NCBI GenBank assembly: GCA_036365145.1
Contig: JAEOAD010002712.1
Span: 3,243,001 to 3,307,000, forward strand
Source of the DNA: Orientallactaga sibirica
Taxonomy: Eukaryota; Chordata; Mammalia; Rodentia; Dipodidae
Direction of reading: 5' to 3'
DNA length: 64,000 nt
Numbering within the stretch: position 1 is the first letter of the stretch; every line of letters begins with the position of its first letter. Under the pieces are notes generated by a model. It was not told where the DNA came from and made no database searches. It saw only the letters and a list, made by a program, of their open reading frames with translations. Below, in pieces: positions 33,013-44,856 of the stretch. The translations under genes and the position numbers were made by a program.

Positions 33013-33494
33013 CACACACACAGTCATCAGCATGTCTGAAAAATGTCCTGTTTTCTTCTCTGTGTTTTGGTATTGTTGCATTTTATTTTTTATAGTGTTC
33101 ACATTCACTAGTATTTTATCCATACATCCACATTTTTGTGTTTGTTTTGATATGTGCTCCATGCACATATGTCAAAATTAAGTCCTGCCTGAAAGGACTT
33201 GGGATCCTCTCTATTTTTTGCATGACTTCACAGATGCTGTGTGGGCTCAGGTGGCTTCTCTCTCATCCCTCCAGTATGCATGTTCATTACACTTAAGAAC
33301 TTACATGGGCCTCTCATGAGCTGACTAGCCCTGTCCTGTTTCTCTGCACCATATTTGCTTTCTCACTCTCTGCCTTTCTCTCCAAATATTAGTCCATCAT
33401 GTGTTTTTTTCAGTATATTTCAAAGTGACCTATGAACAATTTAGCATACACTGGTACTTTGTTCAAATATTTTTTTACATTCTCTCTCTCTCTC

Positions 33495-33672
33495 TTTTTT
33501 TTTTTTTTTTTTTTTTTTTTTGGTTTTTTTGAGGTAGGTTCTACTCTAGCTCAGGCTGACCTGTAATCCACTATGGAGTCTCAGGGTAGCCTCAAACTCA
33601 CGGTGATTCTCCTACCTCTGCCTCCTGAGTGCTGGGATTAAAGATTAAAGGCGTGTGCCACCACTCGTGGCT
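33495..33672 (-). mobile_element. B1 SINE
   Basis: Contains a small duplication, attaaagattaaagg. Confidence 0.92.
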
Positions 33673-33679
33673 TCACTCT

Positions 33680-33887
33680 CTTTAGTAGTGTTTTCTACAG
33701 ACAGAGTCTCATGTATCCCAGGTTGGCTTGCTTGCTGTGTAGCTGAGGATAACCTTGCATGTCTGATCCCAAGTGCTAGGCTTACAGGCACATACCTCCA
33801 CTGGTTGTTACTCAGTGCTCAAGATGGAACCCAGGGTTTCAGGCATGCTAGGCAAACACTCTGCCAACTCAGCTATAGCCCCACCCT
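33680..33887 (-). mobile_element. B4-like SINE, old
   Basis: B1 part followed by an ID part ending aactcagctatagccccacc. Confidence 0.65.
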
Positions 33888-33929
33888 TTTTGGTTATTTT
33901 GGTTTGGTTTGGGAGGTGTATTTTGTTTT

Positions 33930-34212
33930 TATGAGACAAGGTCTCATGGAACCTAGGCTGGCCTCAAACTTGCTAGGTAGGCTAAGATTACCTTGAACTC
34001 TTAATTGCCTGCCTCAACCTCCCGCATGCTGGGATGCACTGCCACACCTGGTTAGTACATTATTTCAAATGAAAAAAAAATTTAGTTTTGTTTGGCTGGT
34101 TTTGTTTGTTTGTTTGTTTGTTTGAGACAGGGTTCCCGCCATATAACCCAGGCTGGCCTTGAATTAGTAATGATCCTCCTGCCTCAGCCTCCCAAGTACC
34201 ATCACACTCAGA
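33930..34212 (-). mobile_element. Two old B1 SINEs
   Basis: 33930-34053 and 34095-34212, both diverged; the second has a GTTT-repeat tail. Confidence 0.7.
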
Positions 34213-34785
34213 GAAAAGTTGCTCCTTTTACAAATTATTTTTCCTCTTCAGAATGGGTTCTAGTATCTCTTTAAAGAATTTAATGTAGGCTTTCATGTTT
34301 AACAAGGACATGTGTCGCTGACTCCTTTGCACATTTCGACATGCTTGGAAATAAGTTTATTTTGATTTTCTAGATACTTTAAATATAGGAAGAATATTAC
34401 ACTTTCAAGTCTGGCTATCAGCATTCTCTGTGAGAATCCCCTCTTCATTCTTGCTCAGCTTGGCACTACATAATGAGAATAGAAAATACACAGAGAGGAC
34501 CAGAAAGAACAGAACCTCCTACCCACTCTTAGAGCAGTGCTCAGCCATCACTGCTCCTGAGGGCAGGGCTGGAGGATGGCTGCTTTATTTTATATGACTC
34601 CTACTAAAAAAGAAAAGCAACCAGCACTAATCTATGCTTTAAAATGTTTAATTTCATTGTCATGTTCCAATAACTATTGCAAGTCATGGTTTTCTTTATG
34701 TTTAGTGAACGTTTGGTTTTGAAATAAATCTATTTTTTGTGATATTATACTTTACTTTTTGATCTTTTTGTAAGCCAGTTTTTAA

Positions 34786-35002
34786 AAAAATTAAGATTTT
34801 ATTTTTATTTATTTATTTATTAGAGACAGAGAGAGGAAGAGAGAGTGAGAATGGGCACGCCAGGGCCTCTAGCCATTGCAAATGAACTCCACATGCATGT
34901 GCCACCATGTGCATCTGGCTTACATGGGACCTAGAGAATTGAACCAGGGTCCTTAGGCTTTGCAGGCATGCACCTTAACTGCTAAGCCATCTCTCCAGCC
35001 CT
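34786..35002 (-). mobile_element. B2-like tRNA SINE
   Basis: Near-consensus antisense copy, 274 bp before a coding exon. Confidence 0.94.
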
Positions 35003-35275
35003 GTAGGTCAGCTTTTTATACTAGTGATAAAATAGAAATGGACTTGAATGGCCCTGTGTTGTAAGTAATAGTGTTCTAATATCTGTTTTGAAATTCATTT
35101 CATAGGAAGTGTATCCTAAGTGCATTGTAGAACAATAGCACCAAAGCTAATCCTGATTCTTCAAGTAGCAAGTACATTGCTAAACTTTACCTTTCTAGGG
35201 TGCTTTTCACTGATATCTGTGGTAGATAATATAAAACCTCATCCAACTTAAGTCATTATTTTTCTTTATTTGCAG

Positions 35276-35402
35276 AGTGCAAATCAAAAGGCCTCCAGTG
35301 GATTATAGATACAACGATAGCTTATCCCAAAGCAGAACCTTTAGACATTCAAACCTGGATCCTTGGATACAGGAAACCAACAGTCACTCATGTTCATTAC
35401 AG
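35276..35402 (+). CDS. Lpgat1: LPGAT1 coding exon (residues ~243-285)
   Basis: Acceptor tttgcag precedes AG-TGC-AAA, so the preceding G plus AG makes a Glu codon and the frame continues CKSKGLQWIIDTTIAYPKAE and then the segment LDIQTWILGYRKPTVTHVHY. This is the conserved region C-terminal to the acyltransferase core. Length 127 bp; it ends CATTACAG before gtaagg, leaving two bases (AG) of an Arg codon. An alternative acceptor two bases downstream (gcagag) would break the phase and is unlikely. Confidence 0.95.
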
Positions 35403-35656
35403 GTAAGGATTCTATTTGAGAACTCAGAGTGTATCCAGCAGTACCACCTTGAGGCACTGTTTTCATGTTTCATCTTCAGCCAGACAGTGGAAATATTGGC
35501 ATGATTTGTGTTTATAGGGAATAAAAGTCATTCTTATATGGCATTTTTACTATGGAAAGATTAATGCAAGTTCTTACCACATGAGAGAGAGTTCTAAAAG
35601 TGATGCTGCATAGACGCTGATTGCTCAGCTGCCCAATGCTCTTTAAGAAAGTAACA

Positions 35657-35884
35657 GGGCTGGAGAAGTGGCTCAGTAGTTAAGATGTTTGCCTGCAAAG
35701 ACTAACAGCCTGGGTTCGAGTCCCCAGTGCCCACATAAAAACAGATGCACAAATTGGCACATGAATCTGGAGTTTGTTTGCAGTGGTGAGAGGCCCTGGT
35801 GTGCCCACTCATTCCCATTCATTCATTTTCTCTCCTTCCCTCCCCCTCTCTCTATTTACAAATGACTAAATAAATAAAATAAAT
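35657..35884 (+). mobile_element. B2-like tRNA SINE
   Basis: gggctggagaagtggctcag head. Confidence 0.92.
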
Positions 35885-35885
35885 T

Positions 35886-35953
35886 TCTGGTCCTCTTGCC
35901 TTTGCCTTCCAAGTGCTGGGATTACAGCATGTATGTGCCACCACACCTGGCTT
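35886..35953 (-). mobile_element. B1 SINE fragment
   Basis: Only ccttccaagtgctgggatta to caccacacctggctta remains. Confidence 0.75.
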
Positions 35954-35983
35954 AGTTGATTAGTTTTTTAAAAAGAGAAAGAA

Positions 35984-36358
35984 GGACTAGAAAGATGGCT
36001 TAGTGGTTAAGGTGCTTGTCAGCAAAGCCAAAGGATCCAGGTTCGATTCCCCAGTACCCACATAAACCCAGTTGCACAAGGTGGCGTATGCATCAGAGGC
36101 CTTGGTTTGCCCATTCTCTCCCTCCCTCCTCTCGGTCTTGCTATCTGCCTCTTTCTCTCTCACACACACAAATAAATAAATATTTAAAAAAAGAAGAAGA
36201 AGAAGAAGAAAGAAGGGCTGAAGAGATAGCTTAGTGGTTAAGGTGTTTGCCAAGCCTAAAAACCTGGATTCAATTCCCTAGTACCCACATAAAGCCAGAT
36301 GTACAAAATGGCACATTCACCTGGAGTTCATTTTCTAAATAAAAAAAAAAAAATTTTT
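35984..36358 (+). mobile_element. Two tandem B2-like tRNA SINEs
   Basis: 35984-36206 and 36214-36358; the second lacks its CT-rich part. A GAA run lies between. Confidence 0.9.
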
Positions 36359-36514
36359 AAAGAAAGAAAGAAAAGTAATGTAACATATGAACATCAAGGA
36401 TAAACACATGCTCATGTGGGTTCAATAGATATGTATCAGTAAAAATGGAACTTTGCCAAAATCATTGATTACATAAAGTTTCAATGGGTTAGTTGACACT
36501 TACAATTTTTTGTT

Positions 36515-36640
36515 TGCATGGTTTTTTCAAGGTAGGGTCTCACCCTAGCCCAAGATGACCTGGAACTCACTCTGTAGTCCCAAGCTGGCCTCAAACTCAC
36601 AGTGATCCTCCTACCTCTGCCTTCCTGAGTGCCCAGCTTA
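36515..36640 (-). mobile_element. B1 SINE, shortened
   Basis: Lost the ggattaaaggcg region. Confidence 0.87.
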
Positions 36641-36754
36641 CACTTAGAAAATTTTAATCTTACGATTCCTATATCAGTTGCATGTGGAACATTAAAAACA
36701 TTTGTTGAGTATTCTGTGCAAGTTTCTTGAGATTGTTTTCATGTAGTTATTAAA

Positions 36755-36972
36755 AATGTTTTTACTTGTTTGTTTGTTTGTTTGTTTGTTTGTTTGTTTA
36801 TTTATTCATTTGAAAAAGAGTTAGACACACACAGAAAGAGGAAGAGAGAAAGAACGAGCATGCCAGGGCCTCCTGCCATTGCAAATAAACTCCAGACACA
36901 TACACCACTTTGTGAATCTGGCTTTACATGGGTACTGGGGAATAGAACCTGGGCCATTAGGCTTTGCAAACT
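36755..36972 (-). mobile_element. B2-like tRNA SINE, head lost
   Basis: Breaks off at ggctttgca where it joins the MaLR 3' LTR. Confidence 0.9.
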
Positions 36973-36975
36973 TGA

Positions 36976-37230
36976 AGGGTAGCTCCATGATGGCAGGAGA
37001 AAACAATGGCATGAGCCGAGGGTGGACATCACTTCCTGGCCAACATCAGATGGCCACTAGCAACAGGAGAATATGCCAAACACTGGCAAGGGGAAGCTGG
37101 TTATAACACCCATAAGCTCGCCCCAACAACACACTGCCTCCAGGAGGCGTTAATTCCCAAATGTACATCAGCTGGGAACCTAGCATTCAGAATACCTAAG
37201 TTTATGGGGAACACCTGAATCAAACCACAC
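36976..37230 (-). repeat. MaLR 3' LTR, end deleted
   Basis: Minus strand starts TGTGGTTTGATTCAGGTGT and aligns to the other LTR until the tccatcatgg(agct) region; the last ~85 bp are missing at the junction with the SINE at 36755-36972. Confidence 0.82.
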
Positions 37231-37850
37231 ATTCTTCCCCTGACCCACATAAACTGATAACTATCCGTGATGTAAAATGCAATGCATTCATCCAACTTTA
37301 TAAGTCCCCATAGTTTTTATCAATCCTAACGATGTTCAAACATTCCCATAGTCTGAGATCTTTTAACTGAGCCATAATAAAAAAAAAAAAAAAAAAAAAA
37401 AAAATCAAAAAACCCATAATGGCACAAAATAAACATTCATACTGCAAAAGATGGCATTGGGCATAACACAAAAATATTCAACCAATACAAGGTTTAAAAC
37501 AACCAGGGCAAACATCAAACTCTGTAGCTTCAAGTCCAACAACTCTAGTCAGTGACGAATCTCTGAGTCCAATAATTCTAACCAGCAACAAGTCTCTGGC
37601 GTTCTAATTCTGCCCCTCCAGCTAGGCTACTTACAGTCCTGGAAACCTTCATCGGGGGCCAGCAGCTCTCCTTGGCAGCCATCTCGTGGTCCCAGCATCT
37701 CCACTGGGTCTCCACTGCAATCCATAGTTAATCCTTATGACTCCATCAGGTCTTCATGCAGGCATCCAGCAAACCTGCTTCACACTGCCCATGGCCGTTT
37801 CCAAAATACAAGACCATGTTGCAAATTCAATGACCCTCTCTTTCCTGCAT

Positions 37851-38150
37851 TTTTTTTTAAAAATTTTTTTTTTATTTTTTATTTTTTTTTTAGAGAGAGA
37901 CACAGAGAGAGAGACAGACAGAGAGGGAGAGGGAGACAGATAGAGAATGGGCGTGCCAGCAGTCTCTCAGCTGCTGTGAACGAAATCCAGATGTGTGCGC
38001 CCCCTTGTGGGCAAGTGCGGCATTGCGCCCTTGCATCACTTTGCATCTGGCTAAACGTGGGACCTGGAGATTGGAACCGCTGGAGATTGGAACCAGCGTT
38101 CTTAGGCTTAGGAGGCAGGCGCCTTAACCGCTAAGCCATCTCTCCAGCCC
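37851..38150 (-). mobile_element. B2-like tRNA SINE, long form, nested in MaLR
   Basis: Has the extra segment ggcaagtgcggcattgcgcc and a 17-bp tandem duplication (ctggagattggaacc). Duplication ctctttcctgcattttt on both sides. Confidence 0.94.
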
Positions 38151-38726
38151 TCTTTCCTGCATTTTTTAATACTCCACAATACTAGGTGGGGTGCCAATTT
38201 GTTAAACCAGGGGTAATAAAGCAGACTTTGAAGAACAGGACACTCTTTGAGCATTCAGGCCCCTTTTAAAAAGTCTACATTCTTTCTGTTGCCCCAATGC
38301 AGGTGAGCTGGCCCAATCTCAAAGGTTGTAATCTCTCATACAATTGCATCTGACGGGAGAAGTTTCAGCCCAAAGATTTCATTTTTTTTTCTGTGCCATA
38401 TCCCTCTGCTCACATCAGTCTGTTTCTACACAAAGCAACCCTGCACAAGTTCTCAGGACGTGGCCATAACAGCAAGCCTCTCACATAAACTGCCTCTAGC
38501 CCAGCCTAAGCAAAGCTCTTTCTCACCCTCATAAGCCAAACCTCAGTCCATAGTTCTTACTGCATTCAGGTCTTTCAACTCTGACCAGGATAGACCATCA
38601 AGCTGTACTTACAGCACTGCAAGGTGTCTCTTAGGCCAAGGTTTCAAATCCTTCCACAATCCTCTTGAAAATCAGCTCCAAAAGGCTAAAGCAATACAGT
38701 CAGATGTCTAGCAGCAATACCACTCC

Positions 38727-38893
38727 TTTGTTTGTTTTGGTTTGGTTTTGATTTTCTGAGGTAGGGTCTCACTCTAGTCCAGGCTGACCTGGAATTCACT
38801 GTGTAGTCTCAGGCTGGTCTCGAACTCTCAGCGATCCTCCTACCTCTGCCTCCCGAGTGCTGGGATTAAAGGCGTGTGCCACCGTGCCCGGCT
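38727..38893 (-). mobile_element. B1 SINE nested in MaLR
   Basis: Near-consensus antisense copy. Confidence 0.93.
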
Positions 38894-38929
38894 TAATCCC
38901 ACTTCTTTGGTACCAACTTTCCTGTTGCA

Positions 38930-39261
38930 GTCAGGTTCGCATTGCTGTCAGAAAACACCTGACTAAGAGCAGATTATTGGGGAAAAAAAGGTTTATTTTG
39001 GCTTACAGACTCAAGGGGAAGCTCCATGATGGCAGGGGGAAATGATGGCATGAGCAGAGGGTGGACATCACCTTCTGGCCAATAGCAACAGGAAAGTGTG
39101 CCAAACATTGGCAAGGGGAAACTGGCTAAATACCCATAAGTCCACCCTCCCCCCAAAATACACCGCCTCTAGGAGGTGTTAATTCCCAAATCTTCATCAG
39201 CTGGGAACCTATCGTTCAGAATGCATAAGTTTATGGGGGACACCTGAATCAAATTACCACA
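38930..39261 (-). repeat. MaLR 5' LTR
   Basis: Minus strand starts TGTGGTAATTTGATTCAGG and ends CCTGACTGCAACA, the same LTR type as 356-699. The right flank is gcaag. Confidence 0.85.
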
Positions 39262-39911
39262 GCAAGCGAGCACCTTTAACCTCTAGCCCCTCGTGGTTTT
39301 CATGAGGAGAGTTTCATGTAAGTGTCTGAAGGTGTTCACATCAAAGTACAGCACTGATGAACGCCATGTAGATTTGTCACTCTGTAAACCATTTAGCTTT
39401 ACTGCCTTGGTCAGTCTCAACCCCCAGCAGCTGACTTAGAGATGTATGGAGTGTTCCCCTGGAAGATCACAGTTGCCACATAGGCCCCTCCAGACAAGAG
39501 GAAGACTGCGCAGATGACGTGCCCATTGAGAACAGATAGAAAGCACATGTTCAGATGTGTTTCATAAGGTTTTGTCAGCATTCTGCATATACAGATTTAG
39601 GAGAGTTTGTAACTTAAATGTTACAGGGGTTTTTTTATGTGAGGAGTTCTGTAAAATTAAAGTTGGTTTTAGTGTGTAATTTATGTTGCTAAACTAGGGA
39701 ATTCATGTATAAGATAAGCATGTCATTGTTGCTGACTCCTTCTCACAAATACCGTGTATTTTACTTGCAGCACTGCACACTTACCATATATACAAGGTGA
39801 TGTGTTAGGCTCTGGACACTTTTCTCGAATAATAGTTGGCTTTCATATATATGAACCATATTACTCCTTAAGTATATTTCTAATTTACAGTTTAGTATAA
39901 AAGATCACTGT

Positions 39912-40255
39912 GAGCCTGGAGTGGAGGTGCATGCCAGTAATCCCACACTTGAGGCTGAGGTAGGTGGATTGCCCTGAGTTCAAAACCAACTGGCTTACAG
40001 AGTGAGTTCCAGGTCAGCCTGGGCTAGAGTGAGACCATACCTCAAAAATAAAAATTAATTAATTACAAAAAATTACTGTGACCTGGGAATCACATCAGTG
40101 GCATATACCTTTAATCCCAGCACTTGGGAGACTGAGGTAGGAGGATTACCATGAGTTTGAGGCTAGCCTGGAGCTATAGAGTGAGTTCCAGGTTAGCCTG
40201 GGCTGGAATGAGATCCTGCCTCAAAAAATAAAATAAAATAATAAAATAAAATAAT
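39912..40255 (+). mobile_element. Two B1 SINEs
   Basis: 39912-40062 and 40092-40255, both lacking the gactacata core; tctgtga-type flanks (atcactgtga, attactgtga). Confidence 0.87.
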
Positions 40256-40487
40256 GGGCTGGGAAAAATGGCTTAGCAGTTAAGGCATTTGCCTGCAAAG
40301 CCTAAGGACCCTGGTTCGATTCCCCAGGACCCACGTAAGCCAGATGCACAAGGGGGTGCGTACGTCTGGAGTTTGTTTGCAGTGGCTGGAGGCCCTGGTG
40401 TGCCCACTCTCTCTTTCTCTCTGCCTCTTCCTCTCTCACTCAAATAAATAAATAAATATTTAAAAAGTAAAATAAATAAATAAATAA
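40256..40487 (+). mobile_element. B2-like tRNA SINE
   Basis: Follows the B1 tail directly; AAAT-repeat tail. Confidence 0.94.
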
Positions 40488-40794
40488 CAGGTCTCTTTGA
40501 ATAGCCAAGCTTGGATTCCATGGCAGATGGATATGGGTGTTGGCTACAAGTAGATTGTGTCTTCACTGGATATGAGTGGGTATTCTTAGCAGATCAGACC
40601 CAAAGGCTATGGAACAGGAAGAGAACGTCCTGTCATCTCAGCATTCCACTGTGACTGACCTGCTGTTCTTTTTCATTCAATAACTAGATGAAATTTTTCT
40701 TTGTAGATAATCAGAAAAAATGGGTGAGATGATTAGGGATCTTAGAAATTCAAGAATTGCTTCACTTTAAACAAAATTACCTCAACAGAAGTAC

Positions 40795-41255
40795 TCCTCT
40801 TCCTCTGCTTTCACATTCTTTCTGCCACCTCTTCCACAATGGACCTGAACCTTGGAGGGTGTGATGAAGATGTCTCACTTAGTGCTGAGCACCCCACAGT
40901 CACATCTGCTCAGCACTGTAGTGACTTGAGTCACCCAGTGGTTGATAAAGACGTCTCACTTAGTGCTGAGCACCCCACGGTCACATCTGCTTAGCACCGC
41001 AGTGACTTGAGTCACCCAGTGGTTGATGAAGACGTCTCACTTAGTGCTGAGCACCCCACGGTCACATCTACTTAGCACCGCAGTGACTTGAGTCACCCAG
41101 TGATCAGCCACATCTAAAAAGAAAAAGCTTCTCTAATCAAAAGTGAGAGAAGCATCAATATATGGGCATAAACATAAAGTGCTTGGAGGGCAGTTTGTTG
41201 GGCATAAGATATACAGTTTAGCCAGATACCAGCAGGTGTTACTCCCCTAGCAGTT
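40795..41255 (-). mobile_element. L1 3' UTR fragment containing a tandem triplication
   Basis: cacattctttctgccacctc...cttggagggtgtgatg and later aaaagcttctctaatcaaaa match the 3' UTR at 24900-25100; the middle is expanded threefold (see repeat entry). Confidence 0.75.
40861..41102. repeat. Tandem triplication, 80-81 bp unit, in L1 3' UTR
   Basis: Three consecutive units at 40861-40940, 40941-41021 and 41022-41102, each containing cacttagtgctgagcacccc and gacttgagtcacccagtg. Units 2 and 3 differ at about two positions, unit 1 at several, so the second duplication is more recent. Confidence 0.92.
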
Positions 41256-41415
41256 CTCAGTCTTAAGAGAGTTTAACTGAAGTGTGCGTAGATGGGGAGT
41301 TAGATCCTGAGATGTTACGTGTGAAAGTCAGAGAATAGTCATTCCATCCTGTTCAACCATGGTCAGACCCCACTCGGAATATCTCCTGTATTTTCCCATT
41401 TTAAAAGAAATAATA

Positions 41416-41617
41416 GGGCTGGAAAGATGGTTTAGCAGTTAAGGCATTTGTCTGTGAAGCCAAGGACCCAAGTTCGATTCCCCTGTACCCATGAGCACAA
41501 GGTGGTGCATGTGGCTGGAGTTCATTTGCAGTGGCAGGAGGTCCTGGCATGCCCTTTCTCTCTCTCTCTCTCTTTCTTCCTCCCTCCTTCTTTCTATCTC
41601 TCTCAAATCAAATAAAT
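41416..41617 (+). mobile_element. B2-like tRNA SINE
   Basis: Small deletion at acccatgagcac. Confidence 0.92.
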
Positions 41618-41958
41618 GATCAAGAATTCATGGGCTTGCCTAAAAAAAAAAAAGGAATAGATTATTGAAAGAGCTAAAAAATTAAATTCTAGAACACTGG
41701 TACTACTTAAAAGGCAGTCATTTTTGATCAAAGCAAGGCTAATTTGGAGGTGTTAAGAGTCTTCAGTTGAAAGAAAAGCACAAACAGGTTAAAAGAAGCT
41801 TTAAAATGAATGTATAAGTACCGAAGATATAAGCTTCTGTGGGTTTGAGATTTGTGCGTCATTTCATATTGTGTTAATAAGTTCCTTGAAATGTTTATTT
41901 TTTATTCAGACAGGAAAATAGCATCTAGAGTACTAGAATGTACAGCAGATTGTTTTTA

Positions 41959-41961
<3 letters not shown>

Positions 41962-41991
<30 letters not shown>
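41962..41991. repeat. (TA)n microsatellite
   Basis: About 14 TA units before a B1. Confidence 0.9.
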
Positions 41992-42276
41992 TGAGGTAGG
42001 GTCTCACTCTAGCCCAGGCTGACCTTGAATTCACTCTGTAGTCTCAGAGTGGCCCCAAATTCACTGCGATCCTCCTACCTCTGCCCCCAAGTGCTGGGAT
42101 TAAAGGCGTACATCACCATACCCAGCTTATTTTTGGTTTTTTGAGGTAGGGTCTCACTCTAGCCCAGGCTGACCTGGAATTCACTATGTAGTCTCAGAGT
42201 GGCCTCGAACTCAAGGCGATCCTCCTACCTCTGCTTCCCAAGTGCTGGGATTATAGGTGTGTGCCGCCGTGCCCAG
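41991..42276 (-). mobile_element. Two tandem B1 SINEs
   Basis: 41991-42127 and 42132-42276, the second ending in a CAG repeat. Confidence 0.93.
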
Positions 42277-42650
42277 CAGCAGCAGCAGAATGTTTTTAGA
42301 TTCTAGGTTTCTCTACCGATGTTTAGGAAAAGAGCATGAGAACTCAATGGCTATGTCAAGTACTGTGAAATAAAGGATCTTTCTTCTAGTAGCAGTTCCA
42401 CGTGAATTCACTTTTTCTTATGTTTGTGTTGATTTTGTATTTGTAGAAGTAGACCTGGGACGTGAATGCCACCTCTAGGGCAGCACACAGATGAGCAGGC
42501 TCTTTTATGACTAGCTCTGCCCAGTGCACACATGGGGCTGTGTGGCCAGAAGTCACCCTAACCTCAGTGAATGCATTGTTATGAACACCAAATGATACAC
42601 TGGGCAAAAAAGCAATGTAAACTCCAAACAAAGGACCATTAAGACATGTG

Positions 42651-42790
42651 CCGGGTGTGGTGGCACACACCTTTAATCCCAGGCAGAGGCAGGTGGATCA
42701 CCCTGAGTTTGAGGCCAGCCTGAGACTACATAGTGAATTTCAGGTCAGCCTGGGCTACAGTGAGACCCTACCTTGGGGGGTGAAAAAAAA
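42651..42790 (+). mobile_element. B1 SINE
   Basis: aagacatgt duplicated; gcactcgg block lost. Confidence 0.92.
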
Positions 42791-43500
42791 GACATGTAAA
42801 GTATTTATGGATATTGGATATACCTGATGTTTGTGCACTAGTTCCTTCAAAGATGTATTCTCTTATTTACTCTTTGCTAATATTTTATGTCGCTTCACCA
42901 GAGCAGCATTGCTTTACTAGTGGGTTTATGACTATTGAACTTTTTAAAAGTTAGGATGGTTTTCACAATGCAACTAGGTCTGCACTATGGGAAATTCAAG
43001 AGTAAAACCTTTTCCTCTTTCCTCCCCCTTGTAAGTGTACTGCTGGTAAGTGGTTGGTGGGAAGATGAAGCATGGTTAATTGCAGGGCAGCTTGTCCACA
43101 GTGATAAAAGCACAAGTAAGCCCAGCCTTAACGTAAGTGACTGTCTGCTTTGCTCCATTTGGGCAGTGAGCTAAAGATGACGGTCCTCTGGTGCAGAATT
43201 AGCTCACATGTCAACTGTAGAGTCTTGAGGAAAAACTGAAGCCTTACTATAGTGGCATGGATGGACGACTAGAAGCCAAGAAGGCACTGCAGGGGACTAA
43301 AGCCAGGGCCTAAGCATGCTGCACAAGCTCACCCTGACCCCAGCACCAGCCCCGGAATGCTGTCATGCCTGATGTGACTAGGGCATTAGTCACTTTGCCA
43401 AAGGCAGTCACCTGGGGAATTTGAAGAAGAATTTAATTTCATTTTTTTGGCGGGGAGGCAATTTAGAAAAGGAATATTTAATACTTTAAGACAAATATTC

Positions 43501-43690
43501 TCACCAGTGGTTAAAGGCACTTTCTTACAAAGTCTTTTGGCTAGGGTTCAGTTCTCCAGTACCTACATGAAGCTAGATGCACAAAGTGGTGCCTTCACCT
43601 GAAGTTTGTTTGCAGCAGCTGGAGGCCCTGGTGTATCCATTCTGTCTCCTCTCGCTTTCTCTGTTTGTAAATAAATATAAATGTATACAT
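43501..43690 (+). mobile_element. B2-like tRNA SINE, old
   Basis: Head eroded; agatgcacaaagtggtg present. Confidence 0.8.
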
Positions 43691-44168
43691 TTTTTAAAAC
43701 ACACACACATGTTAATGTTTTTACATATTTGCTTTAGGATTTGTTTAATTAATAAAGTAAATGATAAGCCAGTTAAAGCTAGTCAAATTTGCAAAAATCA
43801 AAGATGATACCTTTGATCTACACATAGGGAAAGATGATCTCTGACATACTGCCATGAGCTTGCAGCTGCCATGACTACTTCAAGATCAACTTGATAATAC
43901 TCATTGGGTGAAAGTGCACAGGCCCACAGTCCAATGTAGGGAATTCCAATGTAGGGAATACCTACCTATATTAGTTTAACAACTGTTATTAATGTTACAC
44001 CTTCTAGTGATCATGTCAAAAATTGAGAAAAATTACCAGTACTTAAAAGCAGTATATAACACTTAGAAATTTTATTTATAGATATACATGATTATTGTAT
44101 CATTGTGATTTTTCCCTTCTACTTTTATCTTTACTCCCTAAAATAAGAAAGTCAAAATAAATGCTTTA

Positions 44169-44172
<4 letters not shown>

Positions 44173-44206
<34 letters not shown>
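44173..44206. repeat. (CA)n microsatellite
   Basis: About 16 CA units followed by tata. Confidence 0.95.
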
Positions 44207-44209
<3 letters not shown>

Positions 44210-44239
44210 CAGAAATAGTTATTCCTGCAAAACTATTTT

Positions 44240-44440
44240 TATATATAGAGAGAGAATTGGTATGTCAGGGCCTTAGCTACTGCAATCAAATGCCAGATGC
44301 TTGCACTACCTAGTATGCATGTGCAACCTTGTGCTTGTCTCACCTTTGTGCATCTGGCTTATGTGGAATCTGGAGAGTCAAACATGGGCTCTTAAGATTT
44401 ACAGGTAAGTGCCTTAACCACTAAGTCATCTTTCCAGCCC
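44240..44440 (-). mobile_element. B2-like tRNA SINE, long form
   Basis: Extra segment near gcatgtgcaaccttgtgctt; caaaact duplicated. Confidence 0.9.
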
Positions 44441-44856
44441 AACAAAACTTTTTTTTACAGAAAAACTCAATTATGTAAATGAAACTCCGTGTACCCATCA
44501 GGCCCCTTCAACAATATCAAATTAGGACCAATGTGTTTCTGCCTCTATTTTGTCTTCCAAACCCAGTGGCATTATTTAGAAGCAAGACTCAAGCATCATT
44601 TAATTCATTAATAAATATTTTGTTGTATTTTATCAAAACTGTAAGAACTTAATCATCTGAATGAAAAGATATTGCATATATAGGGATTATAGCTCTTCCA
44701 ATTCTGTAAATTTAATGCAATTTTGATCAGAGCTCAGGATGGTTTTTCAGGAAATTTTCCAAAATAATTTCAAAACTCATTTGAGAGAGTAAGGAGAAAT
44801 GAACAGCTAAAATATTTGTTTGTTTGTTTGTTTGTTTGTTGATTGATTTATTTATT

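Larger units (their letters stand above)
23416..35275 (+). other. Lpgat1: LPGAT1 intron, 11.9 kb, hosting full-length L1
   Basis: Donor gtagga, acceptor atttgcag. About 7.4 kb is the antisense L1 at 24624-31987. 32300-32920, 33015-33490 and 34215-34785 hold no feature I recognise. Confidence 0.9.
37231..38929 (-). repeat. MaLR internal region with two nested SINEs
   Basis: Non-coding MaLR-type interior, containing an A-run at 37377-37404, a long-form B2-like SINE (37851-38150) and a B1 (38727-38893). Next to the 5' LTR the minus strand reads ttggtacc, a feature typical of MaLR leaders. Confidence 0.7.
36976..39261 (-). mobile_element. ERVL-MaLR provirus (LTR-internal-LTR), non-coding
   Basis: Two related LTRs in the same orientation flank ~1.2 kb of internal DNA plus two nested SINEs. 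Minus-strand order: 5' LTR 39261-38930, ggtacc-containing leader, internal region with tccaacaactctagtcag-type MaLR sequence, a purine-rich tract (aggggaagaat), 3' LTR from 37230 to 36976. The 3' LTR has lost its end where it meets a SINE. No gag/pol-like frame is visible, as usual for MaLRs. Confidence 0.8.

Noticed and set aside
40861..41102. Regular repeat as a CRISPR-like array
   Set aside because: Three contiguous 80-81 bp units without unique spacers, in L1-derived DNA of a mammal.
44173..44206. CA and TA runs as regulatory Z-DNA elements
   Set aside because: Ordinary microsatellites; nothing in the sequence ties them to regulation.
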